Below are positions 25,314 to 34,266 of a stretch of 46,468 bases of DNA, piece by piece. The DNA is from Rummeliibacillus sp. POC4. GTDB taxonomy: Bacteria; Bacillota; Bacilli; Bacillales_A; Planococcaceae. The notes under the pieces are model-generated. The model saw only the letters and a list, made by a program, of their open reading frames with translations. It searched no databases and was not told the DNA's origin. The position numbers and the translations under genes were made by a program. Location: the NCBI RefSeq assembly GCF_003576525.1, contig NZ_QWUA01000032.1:1-46468 (forward strand). The letters are read 5' to 3'. The first letter of the stretch is position 1; each line of letters opens with the position of its first letter.

Positions 25314-25765
25314 CGTATGAGCTTTCTAATAAATATAAAGATTACTATAAATGTAATAGCACCCGAAGTATCTAACAAAACATCTTGAAAAGAGGCTGAT
25401 CTACCTGAGGTGAAATATTGATGTGTTTCATCCATTATTGCAAATAGAAATGACATTAATATAGAAATAAGTATTCGTTGTTTGAAGTTGGATAGTGCTA
25501 GTAAAATGGCTATTCCGATTGCACCAAATGTAACGAAATGTGCTGCTTTTCGAATTAGAAATTCTAAAAAGTAATAGTAGCCTCTTGATTCTACAGAGAT
25601 TTCCATCCCGTAATAATGAAAATGTAATTTTGATAGAAGTGGTTCAAGGGGTTTACTTGGAAAATATGTTTCTAATGTAGGAACAATAGATTGTTGCTCA
25701 TACGTTTGACTTGATGAGATAAAAATAACCAACAATAAAATGATTAAAGGAATAAATTTTTTCAT
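25292..25765 (-). CDS. VanZ-like family membrane protein
   Basis: A 157-residue membrane protein with a hydrophobic leader (KKFIPLIILLLVIFISSSQT) and three further segments. VanZ-like features are RKAAHFVTFGAIGIAI near 76-91 and FLFAIMDETHQYFTSGRSASFQDVLLDTSG near 106-135. VanZ from Tn1546 gives low-level teicoplanin resistance, but most chromosomal members have no assigned role. The ATG at 25765 is preferred; an in-frame GTG 18 nt upstream is possible and neither has a strong ribosome site. The 3' end is built into the shared terminator. Confidence 0.85.
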   Translation of the reverse strand: MKKFIPLIILLLVIFISSSQTYEQQSIVPTLETYFPSKPLEPLLSKLHFHYYGMEISVESRGYYYFLEFLIRKAAHFVTFGAIGIAILLALSNFKQRILISILMSFLFAIMDETHQYFTSGRSASFQDVLLDTSGAITFIVIFIFIRKLIRKKPTKA

Positions 25766-25972
25766 AAATAAACCGTACCACACATACGCAAAGTTTTCAT
25801 TGATTATTTAGTAAAAGTAAAGGTTCTATAAGTAAATCTTTCTAATAATTTAAGGGTAGAAAAAGGGTTATTTGCCATGAGGTCGGGTTGTAACTCCATC
25901 AATCAGTAACTTTTGATAATGAAAGAAACATGTTATGCTTATACAGCACTTAAAAATAAAGGACGTGTTAAA

Positions 25973-26968
25973 ATGCCAGGACGTAATGATCCATGTCCAT
26001 GCGGTAGTGGTAAAAAGTACAAAAAATGCTGTGCCTTAAAAGAAGCAGTTACAGTTGAAGAGGTATATGCAGAAGAACTTGAACGGGTTTTACAGACATT
26101 CTATGATGTCTATCCGTTAAGAAAAGACTACAGAGCTTACGGTGAAGTTGCAGATAAATGGCAAAAGGCTGTCGGAGCATATTTAGTGGAAGATATGATT
26201 GAAGCAGTTGCAATGGATGCTTTCTTTTTCCATGAAAGAACCGATATTTGGACAGGCTATTTACAAAAGACAAAAAAAGAAACTGTAAGACCATCGACAT
26301 TAGCAGTACTTAATACTTGGGATCATCCAACAATGATGGTTGCTAAAGTTATTGATGTAGAAGAAAAGTATATGGTTGTTCAAAATATTTTAACTGAAGA
26401 AGTAGTTCACTTACGTCGTGAAGGTGATAAACCGATTCCTGTTGATGTTCATGTATTTTGCTTTAAATTACCAGATGGTTCAAACGAAGAAAACCATTAC
26501 TTAGCTGTTTCTAGCATGATTTTCTTCCCGAAAGATCATCATGAAGTATTTGAAAAACTTGCTACTGAATATAAAGGCCAACATCAATTTGATGAAGAAG
26601 GATTCTGGAAAGAACATTCTTTAAGCTTTTGGAAGGACCTTGGGGAGCATGGATTTGAAGGCGGAGAATTTACTGATTTTGAAGCTGATGTATTCTTAAA
26701 AATTCTAGAATTTTTGGAATCCCATGATCGAAATCCAAAAGAAGTATTAGATATTGTAGAAGATTATGTTGTGGAGAAACAACCGAAAGCACGTAAGGCA
26801 GTTGCAATTGCAGCTGGTGCTATTCGATTTGGAGGAGAAGTGGGGCTATTTGAACCTGTAGAAATCACAGTCAAAGATTTAGCGGAACAATTCGGCGTTT
26901 CCACTTCTTCATTGAATAAGTATTACAATGAATTAAAAGAATATTACGCAGAGAAAAAAACTTTTTAA
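25973..26968 (+). CDS. SEC-C motif protein with C-terminal helix-turn-helix
   Basis: A 331-residue protein. Residues 3-20 form a SEC-C zinc motif ([18 protein letters not shown]; Cys8, Cys10, Cys19, Cys20), the same module as at the SecA C-terminus, which binds SecB and ribosomes. A long middle region of unknown fold follows. The C-terminus from about 305 (VKDLAEQFGVSTSSLNKYYNEL) looks like a helix-turn-helix. An upstream in-frame GTG/ATG run gives a non-motif extension, so ATG 25973 with AAAGGACGTG is the start. A paralogue of the same design is at 33019-34053. The function is unknown; DNA or ribosome association are both possible. Confidence 0.78.
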   Translation: MPGRNDPCPCGSGKKYKKCCALKEAVTVEEVYAEELERVLQTFYDVYPLRKDYRAYGEVADKWQKAVGAYLVEDMIEAVAMDAFFFHERTDIWTGYLQKTKKETVRPSTLAVLNTWDHPTMMVAKVIDVEEKYMVVQNILTEEVVHLRREGDKPIPVDVHVFCFKLPDGSNEENHYLAVSSMIFFPKDHHEVFEKLATEYKGQHQFDEEGFWKEHSLSFWKDLGEHGFEGGEFTDFEADVFLKILEFLESHDRNPKEVLDIVEDYVVEKQPKARKAVAIAAGAIRFGGEVGLFEPVEITVKDLAEQFGVSTSSLNKYYNELKEYYAEKKTF

Positions 26969-27045
26969 GACATAGCTTGCCTTAGAAATGGTGGTCTTGA
27001 TTTGATCACTGCAGGAACTATATAGCTGATATTTTTACAAAGAGA

Positions 27046-27090
27046 AGAGGCCGCCCCGTAAGTTTTTACTTATGGGGCAGCCTCTTTCTT
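27046..27090 (+). terminator. Terminator after the first SEC-C gene
   Basis: A long stem pairs GAGGC and CCCCGTAAGT with ACTTATGGGG and GCCTC around a small bulge, followed by TTTCTT. Confidence 0.88.
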
Positions 27091-27301
27091 AATTATTCTC
27101 ATCGTTCACGAGATTTCGTTTGCTTATTTTAAGTTAGCTGTCATTTGTCAGCAAATTTATTATCGTTGTTATAATCTCGAAATGGCGGACTAATTTGAAT
27201 ATGTCTTCCACTTCTTTTTGCAGAAAGAATATTTAGAATTTTTAGTACAATAATGTTAAAATAAAACAACTTAGAACTTCCAATATGAAGGGGTAATTTA
27301 G

Positions 27302-28186
27302 ATGGCCAAACATAACGTACAAGGCAAATATTTTCCGTTATATAAATATCTTTTACAACAGGAAGAGAAACATGTTGTACTCACATTTGAAGAAATAGAA
27401 GAAATCATACATGCAAAATTACCGAAATCTGCATACAAATATCAAGCTTGGTGGGGAAATACTAAAAGCGGCACGTATGTTCAAGCAGCTGCATGGATTG
27501 AAGCTGGTTTTCGTGTAGATACTATACAGTATGGTCGGTGTATTGAGTTCGTAAAAGTATCAAAGGAAATCTTAACAAAAAAGAAGAATAGGATAATTAG
27601 AGAGGCATTGATTTCTAAAACAATTCCTACGAAAGATACACCATATAGGGAGAGTGAATCTCTTCGTAATATTATGGAGAAATTGAATAGTGCTCAACAA
27701 TTCTTTGAAGAAAATAGGTATCGGCATTTTTCTGATGAATCATTATTATCTCAATTCGAAGTGTTATGTGAATGTCGACGAATTTTTGGAAAAGTTGATC
27801 AAGCTATTAACTACATGGCCATACAATTGATGCAGCAATACTTAATAGAAAAGCACTTATTAAAATTAGTTCATTCACAGATTAAAAAACAGGACGAATT
27901 TACTTTTATATTTGAAGAACAAGCACCGAATGGAGAAGAAGTTGCTGCTATTTTAAATACTACTCCAGAAACTTTATCTTCCGAATTTAATCCGAGTCAG
28001 CGAAGTATATTCTTTCAGGACTGTCGGTTACTAAGCAAGACTAAAGCAACAAGGCGATATTATTTTGTGACAGATGAATACGTTTATAATATTATAGAAA
28101 AAAAGTACAAACAATTTCTTGAATCTATTCAACTTATATTATTGCCGAAAGTGATTGATGATAAATACTCACTTCACGCTTGGTGA
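27302..28186 (+). CDS. Uncharacterised two-part protein with an N-terminal DUF7662-like domain
   Basis: A 294-residue protein. The N-terminal ~90 residues follow the pattern KYFPLYKYLLQQ, TFEEIEEIIHAKLP, SAYKYQAWWGN and AAAWIEAGFRVD, a small domain (which I recall as DUF7662) found in many bacterial proteins of unknown role, often beside nucleases. The C-terminal ~200 residues, rich in Lys, Glu and Gln, are not recognised. AAGGGG is at normal distance from ATG. It stands alone after a strong terminator, with no partner gene suggesting a defence or toxin system. A small membrane protein gene follows about 70 bp later. Confidence 0.7.
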   Translation: MAKHNVQGKYFPLYKYLLQQEEKHVVLTFEEIEEIIHAKLPKSAYKYQAWWGNTKSGTYVQAAAWIEAGFRVDTIQYGRCIEFVKVSKEILTKKKNRIIREALISKTIPTKDTPYRESESLRNIMEKLNSAQQFFEENRYRHFSDESLLSQFEVLCECRRIFGKVDQAINYMAIQLMQQYLIEKHLLKLVHSQIKKQDEFTFIFEEQAPNGEEVAAILNTTPETLSSEFNPSQRSIFFQDCRLLSKTKATRRYYFVTDEYVYNIIEKKYKQFLESIQLILLPKVIDDKYSLHAW

Positions 28187-28254
28187 ATATTGAAGATTCA
28201 AACAATAAGGGATAAGATTAGTTTAAAAGTTCTAAAGGAAAGAGGTGCATAACA

Positions 28255-28458
28255 TTGTTTAAAAGGTTACCACTTTATTTGATTTTGATAGCAATTGGTT
28301 CACTTTGTATTACTTTTGGGGTAACAAAGGATATACCACTTAATATACAGTGGATATTACTAATTGGAGGTACTTTATTAAATATTATAAGCTTATTTGC
28401 ACTGATGATCTTTCTTGCAAAAACAGATAGTAAAGTAACCAAATCCAAATTTAAATAA
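28255..28458 (+). CDS. Small two-segment membrane protein (67 aa)
   Basis: A 67-residue protein with two hydrophobic segments (about 5-24 and 31-55) and a Lys-rich tail. The start is TTG, 7 nt after AAAGAGGTG. No family recognised. It follows the uncharacterised gene at 27302 by about 70 bp and may share its transcript. The ribosome site and topology support a real gene, but no homology could be checked. Confidence 0.65.
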   Translation: MFKRLPLYLILIAIGSLCITFGVTKDIPLNIQWILLIGGTLLNIISLFALMIFLAKTDSKVTKSKFK

Positions 28459-28777
28459 GATAATTCCCTTAAATGGATTTGTGATTTTACCCACGCACAG
28501 TAGACATAATCAAAGAATTATAGCTATGTTCCTTTAGTAAATTTCATGTATTTTTCTACATAAACAATAATCGTTGCTCGAAATCCTATTAGTATTTCTT
28601 AACTAACTTAAAATGTTTGAAAAAACAAATTATTTTTTAACAAATTTTGTACAATTGGTACACATTTTGAAAAATTAGATTACAATATAAATTAAGGGAA
28701 ATAGAGAATAGATTCATATATGAATCATCTATCATTTTTTAATTTAAGTAAGATACATTTTACATGTATAGGTTAAG

Positions 28778-28815
28778 CAAGAATATATAGAACAGGATGG
28801 TTTCATATATTCTTG
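28778..28815 (+). repeat. Perfect 11 bp inverted repeat at the acyltransferase start region
   Basis: CAAGAATATAT at 28778-28788 is exactly inverted by ATATATTCTTG at 28805-28815, with a 16 nt loop. It ends 18 bp before the proposed GTG start, so it could be an operator or an RNA hairpin. The rest of the gap 28459-28777 is AT-rich, with TTGGTA and TACAAT but 20 bp apart, and no gene. Confidence 0.6.
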
Positions 28816-28833
28816 AGAGTTAGGAGTAAGAAA

Positions 28834-29439
28834 GTGTATAAATTTGTAGGTTTATTTGTTGTAAAGTTTTTAGGCTTATTTAATAAGGTAAAGGTTTATA
28901 ATAAGCGTTATTTGCCAGCAGAGGGTGGCTATGTAATTGCTTGTACACACACTGGATGGATTGATATTTTGAATCTTGGTGTTTCTATTTACCCGAAACC
29001 AATTCATTTTATGGCTAAGAAACAGCTCTTTGATCATAAACTACTTGGGTGGTTTATAACAAAGATGAATGCTTTTCCAGTAGATCGTGAAAATCCTGGC
29101 CCCAGTGTTTTAAAAGTACCTATGAAGTTGATAAAAGAAGGAAAAGTCGTAGGAATTTTCCCGAGTGGTACAAGAAATGCAGAAGGCGCGTCTTTGAAAC
29201 AAGGCGCTGTTACAATTTCTCAACTTTCAAAAGCGCCTATTATCCCAGCAGCTTATATTGGACCCAATTCACCAAAAGAGGTTTTTGTACGTAAAAAAGG
29301 ATATTTAATCTATGGGGAACCTTTTTATGTTACAGCAAGAGGGAGAGAAGGTAGGGAAGAATTTACACATTACTTGGAGGAGCAACTAGTTACTTTAAAA
29401 GAGCAGCTAGAAGAAAAAATTTCACAACAAGAACATTAA
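28834..29439 (+). CDS. plsC: Lysophospholipid / 1-acylglycerol-3-phosphate acyltransferase (PlsC-like)
   Basis: A 201-residue membrane-associated acyltransferase that would transfer the second acyl chain to make phosphatidic acid. The HX4D motif is HTGWID near 32-37; NAFPVDRE, and IFPSGTRNAEG near 110-120 are the other family motifs. A TTG at 28813 gives a slightly longer form, but GTG 28834 has TTAGGAG 7 nt upstream and is preferred. It may be the PlsC paralogue rather than the sole enzyme. It is followed by an XRE regulator gene about 120 bp later. Confidence 0.87.
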   Translation: MYKFVGLFVVKFLGLFNKVKVYNKRYLPAEGGYVIACTHTGWIDILNLGVSIYPKPIHFMAKKQLFDHKLLGWFITKMNAFPVDRENPGPSVLKVPMKLIKEGKVVGIFPSGTRNAEGASLKQGAVTISQLSKAPIIPAAYIGPNSPKEVFVRKKGYLIYGEPFYVTARGREGREEFTHYLEEQLVTLKEQLEEKISQQEH

Positions 29440-29560
29440 TTCTTTCGTATCTGTTGTATCTTAGGGCAATATTACTTTCTTCTAAGTTCAATGATTTATT
29501 TTATAAAGTAACGAAATAAAAGAATACTGTAGAACACAATTTCTTTTAAGGGGTGGTTAG

Positions 29561-29848
29561 ATGGTTTCTGTAGATTTATTTGAACGGGAAGATGATAATG
29601 TTGAAAGGGAGAAAACTCCTTTGGAAGTGATGGCGGAAAAGCGTAGTCAAATCATCTTTAAACAGCGCATGTCAGTGGGATTAACACAATCAGAATTGGC
29701 GGAACGTGCGAATGTCACACAAAAAACTGTAAGCCGAATTGAACGTGGAGACAGTAAAGTGAGAGAAACTACTCTACAGAAGGTGTATGAGGTTTTGGGT
29801 ATTACAGAGAAGCATTTAGAAACTTTGAAAGAACAGCCGAATACATAG
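29561..29848 (+). CDS. XRE family helix-turn-helix regulator
   Basis: A 95-residue DNA-binding protein. Residues about 30-90 form a Cro/CI-type helix-turn-helix (MSVGLTQSELAERANVTQKTVSRIERGDSKVRETTLQKV). The N-terminal acidic and charged stretch (residues 1-25) is unusual for a bare HTH and may be a contact region. GGGGTGG precedes ATG. It stands between plsC-like and signal peptidase genes with its own terminator. It could control its neighbours; no binding site is shown. Confidence 0.87.
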   Translation: MVSVDLFEREDDNVEREKTPLEVMAEKRSQIIFKQRMSVGLTQSELAERANVTQKTVSRIERGDSKVRETTLQKVYEVLGITEKHLETLKEQPNT

Positions 29849-29870
29849 CAGGCGTGATCTTCTTCAAGAG

Positions 29871-29914
29871 GATGTCTATTTAAAGCATATTAAGCTAAAT
29901 AGACATCTTTTTTT
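29871..29914 (+). terminator. Terminator after the XRE regulator gene
   Basis: GATGTCTATTTA at 29871-29882 pairs with TAAATAGACATC at 29896-29907, followed by seven T. Confidence 0.88.
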
Positions 29915-30090
29915 GTTGATTTGAAACACGTTACAACCAATTATTAGATACATAAAAGTCTAGCTATTAGCTTATGAAAGCACAGTTTTATTTAATTTTA
30001 TCAATATTCGATGACAGAACTCCAATAAGGGTGGCATAATATTGATAGCTATATAAAAAATTGAAGCCACAAATTAAAGGGTGAAATAAA

Positions 30091-30639
30091 ATGGAAAAAA
30101 GAAGTCTCAGTAAAGAAGTTTTATCATGGATATGGCCAATTCTAATTGCGGTCGTTATTGCGGTTTTATGTAGACAATATTTGTTCTCACCGGTAACTGT
30201 TAAGGGTGAATCAATGGAGCCTACATACGAAAATAATAATAAAATTATTATTAGTAAGACAAGTCATATTGATCGTTTTGACATAATCGTTTTTGAATCT
30301 CCTGTAGAGGATGATCATTATATTAAACGCGTTATAGGTCTACCGGGTGATACGATTAAAGTAAAAAATGATAAGCTATATATTAATGGAAAAAAATATA
30401 GTGAACCTTACTTGAAAAAAGGTATTCAAGAGTATCAAGATATGGGGGATCATTTTACAGAGGATTTCACATTAAAAGAAGTGACTGGTGAATCTAAAGT
30501 TCCAAAGGATACTTATTTTGTCTTGGGGGATAATCGTCAAAATAGTAGTGATAGTCGTGAATACGGATTTATCAAAAAATCATCAGTAACAGGCGAAGTC
30601 AAATTTCAATTTTATCCATTTAAATTTAATGATAAATAA
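30091..30639 (+). CDS. lepB: Signal peptidase I (SipS/SipT-like)
   Basis: Membrane-bound type I signal peptidase that cleaves exported preproteins. It has one N-terminal membrane segment (about 11-28). The catalytic serine is in KGESMEPT (Ser41) and the general base lysine in HYIKRVIGLPGD (Lys79); box E, VLGDNRQNSSDSREYG, is near 148. The 182 residues fit the short Bacillus Sip proteins. AAAGGGTG precedes ATG. A low-molecular-weight tyrosine phosphatase gene follows after 21 bp and is probably cotranscribed. Confidence 0.93.
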   Translation: MEKRSLSKEVLSWIWPILIAVVIAVLCRQYLFSPVTVKGESMEPTYENNNKIIISKTSHIDRFDIIVFESPVEDDHYIKRVIGLPGDTIKVKNDKLYINGKKYSEPYLKKGIQEYQDMGDHFTEDFTLKEVTGESKVPKDTYFVLGDNRQNSSDSREYGFIKKSSVTGEVKFQFYPFKFNDK

Positions 30640-30660
30640 TGTTTTTAGAGGAGCTTAATT

Positions 30661-31134
30661 ATGCAAATAGGTGTGTTATTTGTTTGTTTAGGAAACATTT
30701 GTAGGTCACCAATGGCTGAAGCAATATTTCGTAATCTTGTAAATGAACGTGGGATAGAAGAGCGATTTATTATCGATTCGGCAGGTACAGGTGATTGGCA
30801 TATAGGAGAAGGGCCACACCAAGGAACAGTCAAAAAACTTGCTGAGCATAATATTTCTACTCAAGGGATGTATAGTCGGGAACTAAAACGAAATGATTAT
30901 GATCGATTTGATTATATCGTTTGTATGGATGAAAGCAATATTCAAAATGCATTACCAATGCTAGGGCAAAAGGATAGTTTAAAGGTTTTTCGCTTGCTCG
31001 ATTTGTTAGATGTTCCTAAAGATGTACCGGACCCATATTTTACAGGGGATTTTGAAGAGACCTATCAGCTATGCTTAAAGGGCTGTAAAGCATTATTGCA
31101 GAAAATTGAAGAAGATAATAATATGGAGCATTAA
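30661..31134 (+). CDS. yfkJ: Low-molecular-weight protein tyrosine phosphatase (YfkJ-like)
   Basis: A cytosolic phosphatase of 157 residues. The P-loop is FVCLGNICRSP with Cys9 and Arg15, and the general acid aspartate lies in VPDPYFTGDF near residue 124. The order and length match B. subtilis YfkJ more than YwlE, but the call between them is tentative. AGAGGAG is 7 nt before ATG. It follows the signal peptidase gene by 21 bp, suggesting one transcript. Confidence 0.88.
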   Translation: MQIGVLFVCLGNICRSPMAEAIFRNLVNERGIEERFIIDSAGTGDWHIGEGPHQGTVKKLAEHNISTQGMYSRELKRNDYDRFDYIVCMDESNIQNALPMLGQKDSLKVFRLLDLLDVPKDVPDPYFTGDFEETYQLCLKGCKALLQKIEEDNNMEH

Positions 31135-31262
31135 TAGAAAGTTAGAAGTAAAGTAGACTGTAGAAGACATTATTGTATTTTTTAATTGATTAATAGTAAG
31201 AATTAGAATTACTTTTAGTACAATATACTCTTACCTATGACAGTTTTCTCTTTTTACAAATA

Positions 31263-31291
31263 TACAAATTATTTTTATTATAGTGTATAAT
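31263..31291 (+). promoter_or_regulatory. Possible promoter of yebC
   Basis: TATAAT at 31286-31291 is preceded by TACAAA at 31263-31268 at 17 bp. A small hairpin (ATGGGT/ACCCAT at 31320-31335) follows in the leader. Confidence 0.4.
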
Positions 31292-31377
31292 ACAACAGTA
31301 AATTAATGTCCTAAACTATATGGGTGTTTACCCATTCTTAATTTATATATATATTATATTGAAAGAGAGTGAATCCA

Positions 31378-32091
31378 ATGGGACGTAAATGGAATAATAT
31401 TAAAGAGAAAAAAGCTGCAAAAGACCAAGGAACAGCACGTATCTATGCGAAATTTGGCCGAGAAATTTATGTAGCTGCAAAACAAGGTGAACCAGATCCA
31501 GAATCTAATGGAGCATTAAAAGTTGTTTTAGAACGTGCTAAAACATACAGTGTACCAAAGCATATTATTGATCGCGCTATTGAAAAAGCAAAAGGCGGCG
31601 GCGAAGAAAACTACGATAACCTACGTTATGAAGGTTTCGGTCCTAATGGTTCAATGATTATTGTTGACGCTTTATCTAATAATGTAAACCGTACAGCAGC
31701 AGATGTACGCGCTACTTTTGGTAAAAACGGCGGTAACATGGGTGTCAGTGGCTCTGTAGCATATATGTTCGATGCAACAGCAGTTTTTGCTTTAGAAGGT
31801 AAATCTGCAGATGATATTCTAGAAATTCTAATCGAAGCTGATGTAGATGTTCGCGACGTTTTCGAAGAAGGCGATTCAACAATTATTTATGCTGAACCTG
31901 ATCAATTCAATGCGGTTCAAGAAGCATTAAAAGCACAAGGTATTACTGAATTTGGTGTTGCAGAGTTAACAATGCTACCACAAACTGAAGTTCAACTAGA
32001 AGGCGAAGATCTTGAAAAATTTGAAAGACTTATTGACCTTTTAGATGATTTAGAAGATGTTCAACAAGTTTATCACAATGTTGAAATGTAA
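31378..32091 (+). CDS. yebC: YebC/PmpR family protein (YeeI-like)
   Basis: A 237-residue protein of the YebC/TACO1 family, often annotated as a transcription regulator but also tied to translation, where Bacillus YeeI-type members help at polyproline stalls. The N-terminus is [16 protein letters not shown], followed by [11 protein letters not shown] and [18 protein letters not shown]. The start ATG 31378 has GAAAGAGAG about 7 nt upstream; the GTG at 31369 sits in that site. It is monocistronic with a strong terminator. The sequence cannot decide between nucleic-acid regulation and translation. Confidence 0.92.
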   Translation: MGRKWNNIKEKKAAKDQGTARIYAKFGREIYVAAKQGEPDPESNGALKVVLERAKTYSVPKHIIDRAIEKAKGGGEENYDNLRYEGFGPNGSMIIVDALSNNVNRTAADVRATFGKNGGNMGVSGSVAYMFDATAVFALEGKSADDILEILIEADVDVRDVFEEGDSTIIYAEPDQFNAVQEALKAQGITEFGVAELTMLPQTEVQLEGEDLEKFERLIDLLDDLEDVQQVYHNVEM

Positions 32092-32118
32092 TACGTATCA
32101 TAATTTATAGATATTAAA

Positions 32119-32148
32119 ATCCAGTGGTTTTGTCCACTGGATTTTTTT
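32119..32148 (+). terminator. yebC terminator
   Basis: AATCCAGTGG at 32119-32128 pairs with CCACTGGATT at 32134-32143, and a run of T follows. Confidence 0.88.
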
Positions 32149-32342
32149 AGGCTAATTTTCAGAAAAATATTGAAAATTTTAAGTAAGTAGATGGAAATAT
32201 CCAGTACTAATAACTTATACTATTGATAAGTTAGCTTTTAGGAATTGTTCGAAAGGATTAAACTTAAAGAAGTAATAAGTTATTATTGAGATAAAATAGC
32301 TTGATCTGTAATTGTATCTATTAAAAAGAAGGTGACATTGAG

Positions 32343-32918
32343 GTGAGGAAGAAGCTTATGGTAATCTTACTGATTTTTTGTATACCTATCTTATTCTTTT
32401 GGACTATCACAACCTTATGGTTAATAGATGGAGAAAAACCAAAAGCAAATGGAAAGTACAAATATGTTATCGTTCTTGGAGCGAAAGTGAAAAGGGGAGC
32501 CATTCCTTCAAAAGCATTGGCATTTCGTTTAAATGCGGCATTAGATTATGCTAAGCAATATCCGGACATCCAAATTATTGTTTCAGGTGGTCAAGGGCCG
32601 GACGAAGATGCGACTGAAGCTTCCGTTATGAAACAATATTTAATCGATCGAGGTTTTCCTGAATCTCAAATTATCGTGGAGGATCAATCTACGTCTACTT
32701 ATGAGAACTTACTAAATTCAAAGGAAATTGTTGGGGATGAATTGAAGGGGTTAACAATTGTATCGAGCGATTATCATTTAGCTCGTGCCAAAATGCTCTC
32801 TAAGGAACTGCATATAAAATGTGATGTTATTTCGGCGAAAACACCTAAGAGTATTGAAAACAAAGTGAGATTTCGAGAACGTTTCGCGCTTTTAAAATCT
32901 TTCGTAACAGGAAAATAG
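32343..32918 (+). CDS. YdcF-like DUF218 family membrane protein
   Basis: A 191-residue protein with one N-terminal membrane segment (about 5-27) and an outward DUF218 domain. The motifs are YVIVLGAKVKRGAIPS near 42-57, IIVSGGQGPDEDATEA near 77-92, and STSTYENLLNSKEI near 118-131, followed by IVSSDYHLARAKML. The fold is thought to bind nucleotides or envelope precursors; SanA and ElyC are related, so an envelope role is plausible. The start is GTG, about 9 nt after AAGAAGGTG. It shares a terminator with the convergent SEC-C gene. Confidence 0.85.
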   Translation: MRKKLMVILLIFCIPILFFWTITTLWLIDGEKPKANGKYKYVIVLGAKVKRGAIPSKALAFRLNAALDYAKQYPDIQIIVSGGQGPDEDATEASVMKQYLIDRGFPESQIIVEDQSTSTYENLLNSKEIVGDELKGLTIVSSDYHLARAKMLSKELHIKCDVISAKTPKSIENKVRFRERFALLKSFVTGK

Positions 32919-32973
32919 AAACTATGTTTAGTACAGATTCTAGATTAATAATTAGAGCATTTCGATAAATATA

Positions 32974-33012
32974 AAAATGCGCCTCCTGAGAATCCTCAGA
33001 GGCGCATTTTTT
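32974..33012. terminator. Bidirectional terminator between the ydcF-like gene and the second SEC-C gene
   Basis: ATGCGCCT and CTGAG pair with CTCAG and AGGCGCAT around one bulged C, flanked by A and T runs. Confidence 0.87.
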
Positions 33013-33018
33013 GTGGCA

Positions 33019-34053
33019 TTATTTAGCAAGAAATTCAGTTATTTGATCACGATATTTAGAAATAGATGATGCGGATACTCCAAAGTATGCTGCAACATCT
33101 TTGACTTTGGTTAAACCACCTTCAGAAATGGCGCTATTTGCTTGTCCAGCTAGAACAGCACCTGCAGCAACTGTTTCTGCTTTTTTCGCTTTAATAGCTG
33201 TATTTTCTAAGAAACTTGTAAGAGATTCTAAGAATTCAGCTGCATCAAGTTTATACTCATTTACATATTTGTTAACAAATTCTAGTACTTCTGTAGTAAA
33301 TGGAGCCATTTCAGTTGAAGTTTCTTTGGTTGCTGCAACTTCATCCTTAACGTCTTTTGTAGGATCTGTTGGTTTTTCGTTTACTTTAGAATTAGATTCG
33401 TTTTTGTCTTCTAAAAATGTTTTGTATAAATCCATTGAATCGGCATAACCATTTTGAAGTTTTAGACGTAAAGCTTCTACGATGTTTTCCTTTTCATTTG
33501 GCAAGAAAACTACACTACTTGTTGCAGTTAGTCCATTTTCACCTTTACGTGCATCTGGCATGAAAATACCAAACAACCATTTACCTGAGAACGTTTTAGC
33601 AGGTGTTCCGTTCATTACATAGCTTTTATTTGTCACAATATCTGTAATAGCTATTACTTCAGGACTTTGGGAGTCGACTCTAGCAAGCATAAAGACAGGT
33701 TGTAACCATGATTGTAATATGTCTTTTACTTGTTGGCGCATTTGTTTAGTTATTTGTTTATTTATATAATTTTGCCAAAGCTCTGGGTGATCAATGTAAA
33801 TATATGTTTCCATTGCTATTGTATCAAGTAATTTATCTGTAAATGCATGATGCAAAGTGTTTTGCCAAAGATGATTTCTCTTTTCTAATTCATGATAATT
33901 TGCAGAATGGAAAGTTTCCTTGACAAATCCTTCTACAATACGATCGATTTCTTCACTAACAATCGTAGTGATATCGCCTAGCGCATTTTTACCATGACAC
34001 TTTTTGTATTTTTTGCCACTGCCACATGGACAAGGATCGTTACGACCTACCAA
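33019..34053 (-). CDS. SEC-C motif protein, paralogue of the one at 25973-26968
   Basis: A 344-residue protein with the same plan as its paralogue: an N-terminal SEC-C zinc motif ([19 protein letters not shown], Cys8, Cys10, Cys19, His20), a related middle region, and a C-terminal helix-turn-helix-like segment ([22 protein letters not shown]). It has a low-complexity linker rich in Lys, Glu, Thr and Ser near 210-245 that the paralogue lacks. The start is TTG with GAGAGGTG 7 nt upstream. The two are divergent enough to suggest an old duplication. The function is unknown. Confidence 0.8.
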   Translation of the reverse strand: MVGRNDPCPCGSGKKYKKCHGKNALGDITTIVSEEIDRIVEGFVKETFHSANYHELEKRNHLWQNTLHHAFTDKLLDTIAMETYIYIDHPELWQNYINKQITKQMRQQVKDILQSWLQPVFMLARVDSQSPEVIAITDIVTNKSYVMNGTPAKTFSGKWLFGIFMPDARKGENGLTATSSVVFLPNEKENIVEALRLKLQNGYADSMDLYKTFLEDKNESNSKVNEKPTDPTKDVKDEVAATKETSTEMAPFTTEVLEFVNKYVNEYKLDAAEFLESLTSFLENTAIKAKKAETVAAGAVLAGQANSAISEGGLTKVKDVAAYFGVSASSISKYRDQITEFLAK

Positions 34054-34266
34054 TGTAAAGCACCTCTCTTTAAAAATTGGGCATAAAATTAGGTTAGCAC
34101 AATTTCGTGAAAAAAATAAGTGTTTTCATTATACTATTTTGAAATAAGGGGTTATTTCCAAAAAAATAGCGCATATTTCACATCATCAGTTGCATTTTAT
34201 CAGAATATAATAAATAATTAACCTAATACTTCGAACTTCGAAAAATATAAGAAAAGGGGAATGACT

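Noticed and set aside
28641-28690. Possible promoter elements TTGTAC, TTGGTA and TACAAT upstream of the acyltransferase gene.
   Set aside because: The spacings are 20 bp or more, outside the normal 16-18, so no promoter is called.
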